DNA of 64,000 nucleotides, from positions 372,001 to 436,000 of the forward strand of contig NZ_WSZK01000015.1 in assembly GCF_009791395.1 (NCBI RefSeq), read 5' to 3'. Below the pieces are notes generated by a model. That model was not told where the DNA came from. It searched no databases and saw only the letters and a program-made list of their open reading frames with translations. The position numbers and the translations under genes are program-made. Position 1 is the first letter of the stretch. Every line of letters starts with the position of its first letter. Source of the stretch: Halomarina oriensis (GTDB lineage: Archaea > Halobacteriota > Halobacteria > Halobacteriales > Haloarculaceae). Below are positions 42,672-51,207 of this stretch, piece by piece.

Positions 42672-43694
42672 TCAGGTGAGCCCGACGCCCTCCGCCAGCA
42701 GTTCGTGCGACCGGAGCGCCTGCTCGTGCGTCCCGGTGACGTGCTGAATCATCACCTCGCCGACGCCGGTTCGCTCGGAGAGTTGGTCGAGCAACCCGGC
42801 GAGCGTCTCCGGACTACCCGAAATCGCACGCGGCCACTCGTCGTCGTCGAGCGTCGCGGGCGTCGGGTCGGGGACGCCACCGAGTTCGTCGACGGCCTCC
42901 TCGATGGAGGGTCGCGTGCCGACGACGCCACGTCGCATCCGCTGGTAGGTCGCTTCGGCGACGGCACGGAGCCGTGCGGCCTCGTGGTCGGTCTCCGCAC
43001 AGACGGCGTTCAGCGCGACGATGCCCCGGGGTTCGTCGACGCCACCGACCGACCGAGACGCCGCGAACCGCTCGCGGTACTGCTCGAACGAGCGAACCGC
43101 GAGCCGTGGACGGATGAACGCCGCGAAGCAGTACGGCAGCCCCAGTTCGCCCGCGATGGCCGCGCTGGACGGACTCGATCCGAGCGCCCACGGGACCGGT
43201 GGCTCCCGGTTCGAACGTGGAATACCCAGTTCGCTGTACGGATGGTCGTCGGGGAAGCCGCCGTGGAGGTGGTTGACGACGGCTTCGAGCTTCTCGGCGT
43301 GGTCCTCGTCGGGGTTCTCGACGCGCCGACTCGTCCCGAGGGCGCGGTCGGCCGCCGGCGAGTTGTTGGCTCGACCTAGCCCCGCGTCGATGCGACCCGG
43401 TGCGAGGGCGTCGAGCGTGCCGAACTGCTCGGCGACCTTGAACGGACTGTAGTGGTTCAGCAACACCGCTCCGGAGCCGAGTCTGATCTCGTCGGTCTCG
43501 GCGGCCAGGTAGCCGAGCAGGACCTCCGGGGTCGTGCCGGCGATGGAGTCGGTCATCCCGTGGTGTTCGGCGACCCAGAAGCGCGAGAACCCGAGTCGCT
43601 CGGCGTGCCGGGCGGCCTCGACGGTGGCTGCGAACGCGTCGGTGGCGTTCCCGCCGTCGGGAACGGGCGAGAGGTCGACCGCGGAGAGATTCAC
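42672..43694 (-). CDS. Luciferase-like (LLM class) flavin-dependent oxidoreductase
   Basis: A 340-residue protein from a GTG start (GTG AAT CTC TCC). It belongs to the MsnO8-type LLM group: LSAVDLSPVPDGGNATDAFAATVEAARHAERLGFSRFWVAEHHGM, IRLGSGAVLLNHYSPFKVAEQFGTLDALAPGRIDAGLGRA, and PVPWALGSSPSSAAIAGELGLPYCFAAF. The AEHH and LGRA motifs are diagnostic. It is an FMNH2- or F420-using monooxygenase with unknown substrate. It is 119 bp from the DHH gene on the same strand and otherwise alone. Confidence 0.9.
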   Translation of the reverse strand: MNLSAVDLSPVPDGGNATDAFAATVEAARHAERLGFSRFWVAEHHGMTDSIAGTTPEVLLGYLAAETDEIRLGSGAVLLNHYSPFKVAEQFGTLDALAPGRIDAGLGRANNSPAADRALGTSRRVENPDEDHAEKLEAVVNHLHGGFPDDHPYSELGIPRSNREPPVPWALGSSPSSAAIAGELGLPYCFAAFIRPRLAVRSFEQYRERFAASRSVGGVDEPRGIVALNAVCAETDHEAARLRAVAEATYQRMRRGVVGTRPSIEEAVDELGGVPDPTPATLDDDEWPRAISGSPETLAGLLDQLSERTGVGEVMIQHVTGTHEQALRSHELLAEGVGLT

Positions 43695-44326
43695 ACCACT
43701 GCTCGGGGACTGTGAGGGGTAACGGTTTGGTTAGCGCGAGCGACCACGACGCTTCCCGTGCCGACCGGACCCCGAGACGGCCCTCCTCGGGCGGCGTCAC
43801 CGGACACCCCGACCGTGAGAGATACCGTCGACCGGTTCGGGTCGAAGTCACCGGAGTGAGCGAACGGTTCGACCGGTGACATCGTTCGTCGGGAGAGTTC
43901 GGCGAGGAGTGGAGAGTACCTGCAGAAAGCATTTACCACAGCGTCATCTACCGAACGTGACACGCACACTGGCCTCCCGAAAAGCGGGACGGTGAGACGG
44001 TCGTTACAGACCGTCCGCGATCCCGTCGTCGCCCCGACATGTCTCAAGCAACACTGGCGCCGTAACGGCAGCCAGTGTGCGTGGCTCTTTGCTTGGTCCG
44101 GAATAAACGTTAGTACTGACGGCGTGACGATGTGGTCTCCGCCGAGGAGAGTACAGTGGGGTGTCACGACCGGAGAGTCCGGGCCGGGTGAGCCGAGAAC
44201 CACACTCGTCCGGTCCGACAGAACCGGGAGGGTCACCGCCGACGCTGACACCGACGTGACCCCCCGAATCGGGTCGGCCGCCCACTGTGTGAGCACGCCC
44301 GCGAACGGGGAGTCGTGGGCCGCACG
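43695..44326. other. Intergenic region without a convincing gene
   Basis: About 630 bp of G+C-rich DNA. Frames on both strands are Arg/Ser/Pro-rich noise without domains. I see no strong repeat or RNA gene. Parts around 43920-44120 are somewhat AT-richer and may carry a promoter or untranslated RNA, but nothing specific can be supported. Confidence 0.45.
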
Positions 44327-44455
44327 TCAGGAGTCGAAGCGACGGGTCGCTCGGCGTTTCGCGGGGCGGAACTGCTCGACACCGACGAGTCCGGCACCGA
44401 GACAGACGCCGCTGGCGAGGAGGGACCGACGAGTGAGAGGAACCTCGGGAGCCAT
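44327..44455 (-). CDS. Small ORF with a twin-arginine (Tat-like) signal
   Basis: A 42-residue frame starting MAPEVPLTRRSLLASGVCLG. It has R-R-S-L-L, then a hydrophobic run ending LVGVEQF and a basic tail RPAKRRATRRFDS. GGAGGT directly precedes the ATG. This is the shape of a Tat signal with almost nothing after it, so it is either a tiny exported or membrane peptide or the remnant of a Tat substrate whose body was lost. It lies between unrelated genes. Confidence 0.4.
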   Translation of the reverse strand: MAPEVPLTRRSLLASGVCLGAGLVGVEQFRPAKRRATRRFDS

Positions 44456-44539
44456 ACCTCCGCTCGTGTGCCGACGGGGACAAACGTACCGATCGTCTGA
44501 CCGTTCGACCCGACGGGGGAGACGCGGCGTCCGTCGAGG

Positions 44540-44818
44540 TCATCCACCCCGGACCGCGTCGAGATGTGCCGAGAGCGCGCCGTTGGCTCTGTCGTACTCC
44601 GAGCGTCGGTAGAGACCGAACCCGCTCGGGTCGGAGACCGCCCAGTAGCGCTCGTCGGTGGTCCGGACGGCCAGCACGACGAACTCGCCGAAGTCCGTCG
44701 TCAGTTGCTGGACGATACGGATGGCTTCGGCCGAGCGTCCGGTCGTACGGTCGACGAACCGCTGGGTCCGCCAGTAGAGGTTCGGTTCGACGTCCGTCAC
44801 CGACGCTGCCAGGGCCAT
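44540..44818 (-). CDS. Hypothetical haloarchaeal protein (92 residues)
   Basis: The frame begins MALAASVTDVEPNLYWRTQR and continues with RSAEAIRIVQQLTTDFGEFVVLAVRTTDERYWAVSDPSGFGLYRRSEYDRANGALSAHLD. It has believable protein composition (alternating helix and strand, few Arg runs), unlike the overlapping frames. No domain is recognised, and there is no signal or membrane segment. The start was chosen at 44818 because upstream residues lose this character. Confidence 0.55.
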   Translation of the reverse strand: MALAASVTDVEPNLYWRTQRFVDRTTGRSAEAIRIVQQLTTDFGEFVVLAVRTTDERYWAVSDPSGFGLYRRSEYDRANGALSAHLDAVRGG

Positions 44819-45038
44819 AGCAGTGACGGATAGTCGTTGTAGAGTGACAAAAACGTGGTGACACGACGAGGAGAGTGAGAGACTCCGGAGACAGTCACGC
44901 GGTCGATTCGGTCGACGGTCGTCGTCGATCGAGTCGTCCTCGGCCACGTAGCCGTCCCTCCGGCCCCGACGGGCGAGAGCCGACGCTCGCCGGGGACCCG
45001 TTAGTTTAGAGTAGCCACCAGCACGCGTGCTACGATAG

Positions 45039-45830
45039 ATGCCCTCCATCGAGACGACGGACCTGACCAAACGATTCGGCGACACCGTCGCCGTCGAGAC
45101 GCTGAACCTGACCGTCGACACCGGGACCGTCTTCGGCTTTCTCGGGCCGAACGGGGCCGGGAAGACGACGACCATGCGGATGCTGACGGGCCTGACCCGC
45201 CCCACGCGGGGCCGGGGGACGGTCGGGGGTGCCGACGTCACCGACCGGGACGCCCTCCGCCCGCACATCGGCTACCTCCCCGAGGAACCGCCACTGTACG
45301 ACCACGCGACGGCCTACGAGCAGTTGGAGTACGCCGCCGGCCTGCGTGACCTCGACCCGACGGTCGCCAAGGAGCGCGTCGACAGCCTGCTCGACCGCCT
45401 CGACCTCCCACCCGAGGACGCCAGCACACGGATCAGCGACTACTCGAAGGGGATGCGCCAGAAGGTGGCGTTCGTCCAGGCGGTGCTCCACGACCCGAGC
45501 GTCGTCTTCCTCGACGAACCCACCTCGGGGCTCGACCCGCGGGCCGCCCGGACGCTCCGGAGCCTTGTCGCCGAACTCGCCGACGACGGGACGACGGTGT
45601 TCCTCTCGACGCACATCCTCCCGGTCGTCGAGGAGGTGGCCGACACCGTCGGTATCCTCTACGACGGCGAACTGGTCGCCGAGGGCACACCCGGTGAACT
45701 CGAACAGCGTGCCGAGACCGGCGAGACCCGCTCGCTGGAAGACGCCTTCCTCGAACTCACGACCGACGAGGAGCGCGTGGACGTCGACGCGGACGGCCGA
45801 GCGGTCGCCACGGAGCAGCGCGATGGCTGA
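45039..45830 (+). CDS. ABC transporter ATP-binding protein (export or regulatory type)
   Basis: A 263-residue ATPase. Walker A GPNGAGKTT, Q-loop GYLPEEPPLYDHATAYEQLEYAAGL, signature ISDYSKGMRQKVAFVQAVL (the SKGMRQK variant of ABC2-type exporters), Walker B SVVFLDEPTSGLDPRAAR, and H-loop TVFLSTHILPVVEEVADTVGIL. The C-terminus is DrrA/NatA-like. TTAGTTTAGAG at 45001-45011 is a likely TATA box about 32 bp before the ATG. It overlaps the permease gene by 8 bp, so the two form one exporter. Confidence 0.93.
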   Translation: MPSIETTDLTKRFGDTVAVETLNLTVDTGTVFGFLGPNGAGKTTTMRMLTGLTRPTRGRGTVGGADVTDRDALRPHIGYLPEEPPLYDHATAYEQLEYAAGLRDLDPTVAKERVDSLLDRLDLPPEDASTRISDYSKGMRQKVAFVQAVLHDPSVVFLDEPTSGLDPRAARTLRSLVAELADDGTTVFLSTHILPVVEEVADTVGILYDGELVAEGTPGELEQRAETGETRSLEDAFLELTTDEERVDVDADGRAVATEQRDG

Positions 45831-47565
45831 GGCGGGGTGGCTCGGCCACGCCCTCCGGATGGGCTGGTTCGACTTCCGGCGGTCCGCCCGCGCGATGCGT
45901 GAGGACACGGGCCGACTGGTCCTGCTGGCCGGCGGGGTGCTGTTCCCGACGCTGCTGCTGGCGGGACTGGCGGTGCTGTTCGTCCCGGAACTGCGCGGCA
46001 GCGACGTCGACTTCGCGCTCGGTCGGTCCGCACGCGGGTCGTTCGCGCTGTTCTGGCTGTTCGGGACGTTCATGCTCGCCCAGCGGACGACGGCCGCCCA
46101 CCGGGAGCCCGTCGCCGACGCGTTCGTCCTGACGACGGTGTCGCCCCGAACCGCCGTCGTCGGTGGCGTCCTCGCCGAGAGCCTGCGGGCGCTGACCTAC
46201 GCGCTCCCGGTCGGCCTGCTGGTCGCCGTCGCCACAGCCTACGCGTTCTCCGCGCCGGTGAGCCTGTTCGTCGTTCCGCTGGTCGGCGGCCTGTTCGTCG
46301 CCAGCGCCGTCACCGCCGGGCGAGTGCTGGGGTACACCGCGGCGTGGCTCGTCGCCACCGTACCGTGGGTCGCGCGACACAAGACCGCGCTCGGCATCGG
46401 CGTCGTCGTCGCCTTCTTCGGCGGCTACACGCTGTTGCAGGTGCCACAGCTTCCGGTTTCGGTGAGTCCGGCCCTCCTCGGCGTCCTCCCGGTGGGCTGG
46501 CTCGTCGACCTCGTCGCCGTCGGCACACCCGTCGGCTGGTCGCCGGGCCACGCAGTGGGTGGGGTGGCCACCGCCACCACGGTCCTCCTCGGCGGTGGCT
46601 GGCTGGCCGAGCGCATCGCCACGTCGCTCTGGTTCGGCGAACCGGTCGACGTCACCGACACCGACGACGGGCCACCGACCCGCCCGGCGACCGACCGCCG
46701 CGCACTCGAACGCGCCGTCGGTCCGCTCGGTGTCCCGGTCGTATCGGGGCCGACGCGGGCCGTCACCGAGTGGACGCTGCTCCGCGCCCGCCGCGAGCCA
46801 CAGCGCCTGAACTTCCTCATGATTCCGGTGTTCGGCGGTGGCTCCGCCCTGGGGAACCTCCTCCTCCAGGGAAGCGTCTCGCTGGCGGTACTCGGACCGG
46901 TCACCGCCGTCCTCGCGGCGTGGGCCGTCGGGGCGGCGTTCGGCCTCAACCCGTTCGGCGACGAGGGGGCCGTCCTCCCGTCGACGCTGACCGCGGTGTC
47001 CGGGCGCGCCTTCGTCCGGGGACTCGTCGCCCCGAGCCTGCTGTTTCTCCCCGTCGTCGCCGTGCTCACGCTCGTCGCCGCGGTCGGTGGGGGTCACGGT
47101 CCGCCCGTCGCACTGGCGCTGACGCTCGTCGCCTGCTTTCTCACCGTCGTCGGCGCGGCGCTCGCCCCGCTCGTCGGGATGTGGTTCCCACGGTTCAGCG
47201 CCATCCGTATCGGGAACAGCGACGGCGTCCGCCCACCGCGACTGCTCGCCGGCGCACTCCACGTCGCGCTGGTCTGGGTGCCCGGCGCGGCGCTCGTCGG
47301 CCTCGTCGTCGCTCCCGAACTGGTTCGACTGGTCCTCTCGGGCGTCGGCTACGTCCCCGCACTCCTCCTCTCGCTGGTCGCCCGCGGCGGCGAGGTGGCC
47401 GCGCTCGCGGCGACACTGACGGGCGTCGGGGAGACGATTCTGGGCCTGCCGCTACCGGCGTTCCGAGTCGGCGTCGGTGCGCTGCTGGTCCTCGGTGGCC
47501 TGCTCGTGGCCCGAGCAGCACTCGGACGGGCGGTCCGGCGGTTCGACCGCTACGAGGTCCACTGA
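45823..47565 (+). CDS. ABC-2-type exporter membrane subunit
   Basis: A 580-residue, very hydrophobic protein with roughly 12 membrane segments: LVLLAGGVLFPTLLLAGLAVLFV, ALTYALPVGLLVAVATAYAFS, VSLFVVPLVGGLFVASAVTAG, LFLPVVAVLTLVAAVGGG and others. There is a soluble loop with Asp/Arg near residues 280-330. The length and two-half layout suggest a permease with duplicated halves. It is translationally coupled to the ATPase (ATG at 45823 inside that gene's end). The cargo is unknown. Confidence 0.8.
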   Translation: MAEAGWLGHALRMGWFDFRRSARAMREDTGRLVLLAGGVLFPTLLLAGLAVLFVPELRGSDVDFALGRSARGSFALFWLFGTFMLAQRTTAAHREPVADAFVLTTVSPRTAVVGGVLAESLRALTYALPVGLLVAVATAYAFSAPVSLFVVPLVGGLFVASAVTAGRVLGYTAAWLVATVPWVARHKTALGIGVVVAFFGGYTLLQVPQLPVSVSPALLGVLPVGWLVDLVAVGTPVGWSPGHAVGGVATATTVLLGGGWLAERIATSLWFGEPVDVTDTDDGPPTRPATDRRALERAVGPLGVPVVSGPTRAVTEWTLLRARREPQRLNFLMIPVFGGGSALGNLLLQGSVSLAVLGPVTAVLAAWAVGAAFGLNPFGDEGAVLPSTLTAVSGRAFVRGLVAPSLLFLPVVAVLTLVAAVGGGHGPPVALALTLVACFLTVVGAALAPLVGMWFPRFSAIRIGNSDGVRPPRLLAGALHVALVWVPGAALVGLVVAPELVRLVLSGVGYVPALLLSLVARGGEVAALAATLTGVGETILGLPLPAFRVGVGALLVLGGLLVARAALGRAVRRFDRYEVH

Positions 47566-47644
47566 GTGCGAACGAGCACGTCCGGTGGCTCCCGGACGGG
47601 GACCGCTCGCTTCCGGTCGAGCGACCGACCCGGAACGGTGTGAG

Positions 47645-48907
47645 TCAGGCCGGACAGCCCGTCCCGTCGCCCGTCCCGTCGTCGTCGGAGTCGTAGTCGA
47701 GGGCGGCGGCCACATCGAGGAGGCCCGCACCCTGCTCGTCCTCGGCGTTCCCGATGTCCTCCGCGCTGTCGAGCAGTCGGTCACGGACCTCTTCAGGGGA
47801 GGTCCCCGCGGCGAGCAGTTGGGCGACCCCACCGGCGACGTGCGGCGAGGCCATCGAGGTACCGTCGAGGACGTCGTGGCCGTCGACGACGGCCGAACAG
47901 ACGCTCTCGCCGGGTGCGGCGACGTCCACCTCGGGACCGGTCGAGGAGAACGACGCGATGCCGTCGTCGATGGTCGTCGCGGAGACGGCGACGAACTCGT
48001 CGTAGGCCGCGGGGTAGCCCACCGAGTCGGGTCGACCGGCGTTCCCGGCCGCGGCGACGAGGACGACTCCCGAGTCGCGGGCGTACTCCCCGGCGGCCTG
48101 CAGCGCCGGCGACTCCGAGGGGCCGCCGAGACTCAGGTTCACCACGTCCCAGCCCTGGTCGGCCGCGTAGCGAATCGCACCGGCGATGTCGGAGGTACGA
48201 CAGCCACCCGCGCCGCCACACACCTTCAGCGCGTGGAGGGTCGCCTCGGGGGCGACGCCGACGACGCCGCTGTCGCCCTCGGTGGCCGCGACGGTGCCCG
48301 CGACGTGCGTGCCGTGGTCGCCGTCGTCCGACCACGGATGCTCGCAGTCGTCGCCCGAACACTCGACCCACGCCCTGTGGTTCCCCTCGACGCTCGGGTC
48401 CGCGAGGTTGGCTTCGAGGTCCGGGTGACTCGCGGTGATACCACCGTCGACGATACCGACGTGGACGCCCTCCCCCGTCGCACCCTCGGCGTGAGCCACG
48501 TCGGCGTCCACGCGGTCGATACCCCACGGGAGCACCTGGTCGCTCGGCTGCTGGTCCTCGCCGCTCTGCTGGTCGCTGGCGGGTGGCGTCTCGCTCGCCG
48601 GCGCATCGACGTACGACAGTTCGTGGTCGGGGTGGACGAACGCGACGTCCTCGCGGGAGAACAGCGACTGGCGCGTCGCCTTCGAGTACGCGCCGACGAC
48701 GAGCGTCAGACCGGTGTACTTCGAGAGGTCGATACGCTCCTCGCGGGTGTCGGAGACGGACGCGGCGGCGAGGGTGGCGTCGGCGTCACGTGCCCCGACG
48801 ATGTACCGGTCCATCCGGTCGAGGGCGACCGCACCGACCCCGAGGCCGACCGCACCGACCCCGACGGTCTTCAGCACGTCCCGGCGGGACCACTCCGGAT
48901 TCGACAT
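47645..48907 (-). CDS. Tat-exported subtilisin-like serine protease (S8, halolysin-like)
   Basis: A 420-residue protein. The Tat signal is EWSRRDVLKTVGVGAVGLGVGAVAL; a propeptide to about residue 120 ends near DQVLPWGIDRVDAD. The catalytic triad is intact: Asp in VHVGIVDGGITASHPD, His in DHGTHVAGTVAATEG, and Ser in GTSMASPHVAGGVAQL. The oxyanion Asn is in LVAAAGNAGR. A Cys pair region (ECSGDDCEHPW; VCGGAGGCRTS) suggests disulfides, typical of extracellular halolysins. No C-terminal PPC domain is seen; the protein ends shortly after the catalytic domain. It acts outside the cell at high salt. Confidence 0.93.
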   Translation of the reverse strand: MSNPEWSRRDVLKTVGVGAVGLGVGAVALDRMDRYIVGARDADATLAAASVSDTREERIDLSKYTGLTLVVGAYSKATRQSLFSREDVAFVHPDHELSYVDAPASETPPASDQQSGEDQQPSDQVLPWGIDRVDADVAHAEGATGEGVHVGIVDGGITASHPDLEANLADPSVEGNHRAWVECSGDDCEHPWSDDGDHGTHVAGTVAATEGDSGVVGVAPEATLHALKVCGGAGGCRTSDIAGAIRYAADQGWDVVNLSLGGPSESPALQAAGEYARDSGVVLVAAAGNAGRPDSVGYPAAYDEFVAVSATTIDDGIASFSSTGPEVDVAAPGESVCSAVVDGHDVLDGTSMASPHVAGGVAQLLAAGTSPEEVRDRLLDSAEDIGNAEDEQGAGLLDVAAALDYDSDDDGTGDGTGCPA

Positions 48908-48973
48908 ACCTGTGCTTGTCAGTCATCCGTGATAAGTGTTCGAACGGGGACGAGTGTCGCGGGGCCGGCGCGG

Positions 48974-49369
48974 TCAGACGTCCGACCGGTTGCCGGACTC
49001 GTCGACGGGGCGGGTGAGGCCGTCCCTGAGGTCGTTGCCGAAGTGCGCGCCGAGCATCCCCGTGGTGAGACTGAGCGCCGCCGCCATCACGAGCAGTTGT
49101 GGCTGGAGGGCGATGAGGCCGAGGATGGCGTCGACGATGCTGCCACCGATTAGCTTCGAGACGAACAGGACGCCCATCCCGGCGAACAGGCCGGCGAGTC
49201 CCGACTCCAGCAGCGGGCGCTGCTCGAAGGCGAGGCCGGCGACGAACCCGCCGAGGAGCGTGCCGACGAACGCACCGACCAGCGGGACGAACTGTATCCC
49301 GAGGGCGGTGCAGACGCCGACGACGAGGAGGGCGACGGCGAACCGCTTGAACGAGAACCACGAGGGCAT
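48974..49369 (-). CDS. Small integral membrane protein (DUF5518-like or similar)
   Basis: A 131-residue protein with about four helices: FAVALLVVGVCTALGIQFVPLVGAFVGTLLGGFVAGLAF, ESGLAGLFAGMGVLFVSKLIGG and LLVMAAALSLTTGMLGAHFG. It is Gly-rich (GTLLGGFVAG), like the small haloarchaeal DUF5518 group, but the family is not certain. The C-terminus is short and acidic. Function unknown. Confidence 0.65.
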   Translation of the reverse strand: MPSWFSFKRFAVALLVVGVCTALGIQFVPLVGAFVGTLLGGFVAGLAFEQRPLLESGLAGLFAGMGVLFVSKLIGGSIVDAILGLIALQPQLLVMAAALSLTTGMLGAHFGNDLRDGLTRPVDESGNRSDV

Positions 49370-49452
49370 ACTCCGGAGATATGTCTGTGGTGTAATGTGT
49401 GTTTCCCCGAGACGAACGGGGAGTCCGAGCGGTTAGCCCGGAACCGAGCCGT

Positions 49453-51207
49453 TCAGAAGTAGATGTCGCCGATTCGGTCGGCCGTCCGGAGCGCGAGTGC
49501 CTGCCCGGTGTTCGTCGGGTTCGGGCCGCCGATGCCGTTGGCCATCGCGGAGTGGTCGGCGACGAACAGCCGCGAGACGTTCTTCGCCTCGGCGTTCGCG
49601 TCGAGCACCTTCCCCATCCGCATCGACGACTGCATGTGCAAGAGGAGCGGCGGCCACTCCGCACGGTGGACGTGCGACGCCCCCGCCTCACGGTGGATAC
49701 GGGCCGCGATACGCGCGAGTTCGTCGCGCTTGGCGTCGTCGTCCGGGTGCGGTTCCCACTTCACCTTCGGCACCGCGCCGTGTTCGTCGCTGAACGTGGT
49801 GTCCAGCGAGACGCCGTTGTCCTGCCGGGGCAGGTCGTCGGTGAGGATGAGCAGCGCCTTCGTCTGGCGGTAGTTCGACATCTTCCGCTTGAGTTCCTCG
49901 CCGACGAGGTAGCCGCGGGTGTCCCACGGTTCGTCCGGGTCGGTCGGCGTGTCGAAGCTGTAGCCCGCCTCGGTGAACAGGTAGTCGGCGTAGGAGACGA
50001 GGCCGGGCGACATGCCGATGTCCTCCATCCCACCGACGCCGGGTTTGTCGAACCGGACCGCGGAGTTCTGCCCGACGTACGGGTCCATGTGTTCTTCCTC
50101 GGGGTTGATGGCGGCGACGGCGTCGTCGTCGTAGACGCCGACGACCCAGTCGAACCAGTGGGTGGTGAGGCCCTTGCCGACCCAGCCGTCGTCGGGGAGT
50201 CCGGCGTTGAGCCAGAGCCGTGGCGTCTCGATACAGCCACCGGCGAGGACGACGGTGTCCGCCGAGACGCGCTGGGACTGCCCGGACCACGAGTCACGGA
50301 ACGTGACACCCGTCGCCTCCATCGTCCCCGCACCCTCCTCCGTGTGGATGTCGGTGACGAAGGCGTTCGGACGGATGGCGACGTTGCCCGACTCCGGTTC
50401 GGTGTTGGTGTCGAGCGCTCGGGGCACCCAACTGACGTTGCTCGACTTGCGAGCCTTGTCGCGGACGGGTGCGTCGACGGGCGTCGACGACCCCTGGAAG
50501 TGGTCGCCGACGAGCGTGTCGCCGCGGAAGCCGTCGTCGTAGCTGAACGACCCGTCGTAGTCGGCGTCGAGCGGTTGACCGGTCGACGTCTCGCGGCCCG
50601 GCACCTCGACGGCGTTGGCCTGTGGCCGCCACCCCGTCGACGTGACGTTCTTCGTGTCGATACGGTCGTAGCCCGCACCTTTCGCCCCCTCGATGAACAC
50701 CTCCTCCTTGGCAGTCATGGGCGCTTGCTGGGTGAACGTCACCTCCTCGTTGAGCTGGAAGTACGGGACGAGGTCCTCGTAGGAGATGGGCCAGTGTGGC
50801 TGCTCGTCGATGGCGTAGGGGTACGCTCGCGGGTGGTTCGAGAAGTAGTGCAGCGAGGTGCCACCGACCGCACCGACCTGCCAGATGAACGCGTTCTGGT
50901 GGAGGTTGCGGAACCACGGCGCACGCGAGTGGTCCGAGGGGCCGACGCGGAGGTAGCCCCACGTGGGGTCGTTGGCGTCGGCCTCGCGGTGGGTGAACTG
51001 CTCGTCGAGCAGTTTCCCGTCGAGGTCGTCGGGGTCCGTACTGACCGTCCCGCCCGAGTCCGCGTGTGGTTTCGGCCACTTGCTGTTGCCGTGCCACGGA
51101 CCGCCTTCGAGGATGAGTACGTCCAGTCCGTGTTCGCGGGCGAGACGCGAGGCCGTGGCGGGACCGTCCGCACCCGCACCGACGACGACGACGTCCGGGT
51201 CACGCAT
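49453..51207 (-). CDS. GMC-family FAD oxidoreductase (gluconate 2-dehydrogenase large subunit-like)
   Basis: A 584-residue flavoprotein. The FAD-binding start is DPDVVVVGAGADGPATASRLAREHGLDVLILEGGP (G-x-G-x-x-G, ending in Glu). The mid-domain GMC segment is VVLAGGCIETPRLWLNAGLPDDGWVGKG, and the C-terminal GMC_oxred_C has LLLHMQSSMRMGKVLDANAEAKNVSRLFVADHSAMANGIGGPNPTNTGQALALRTADRI. It is coupled to the upstream subunit-3-like gene: ATG at 51207 in TGATG, with GGAGGT just before and an alternative GTG at 51210. It has no signal of its own, so it may be co-exported with its Tat-signal-bearing partner. Confidence 0.85.
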   Translation of the reverse strand: MRDPDVVVVGAGADGPATASRLAREHGLDVLILEGGPWHGNSKWPKPHADSGGTVSTDPDDLDGKLLDEQFTHREADANDPTWGYLRVGPSDHSRAPWFRNLHQNAFIWQVGAVGGTSLHYFSNHPRAYPYAIDEQPHWPISYEDLVPYFQLNEEVTFTQQAPMTAKEEVFIEGAKGAGYDRIDTKNVTSTGWRPQANAVEVPGRETSTGQPLDADYDGSFSYDDGFRGDTLVGDHFQGSSTPVDAPVRDKARKSSNVSWVPRALDTNTEPESGNVAIRPNAFVTDIHTEEGAGTMEATGVTFRDSWSGQSQRVSADTVVLAGGCIETPRLWLNAGLPDDGWVGKGLTTHWFDWVVGVYDDDAVAAINPEEEHMDPYVGQNSAVRFDKPGVGGMEDIGMSPGLVSYADYLFTEAGYSFDTPTDPDEPWDTRGYLVGEELKRKMSNYRQTKALLILTDDLPRQDNGVSLDTTFSDEHGAVPKVKWEPHPDDDAKRDELARIAARIHREAGASHVHRAEWPPLLLHMQSSMRMGKVLDANAEAKNVSRLFVADHSAMANGIGGPNPTNTGQALALRTADRIGDIYF

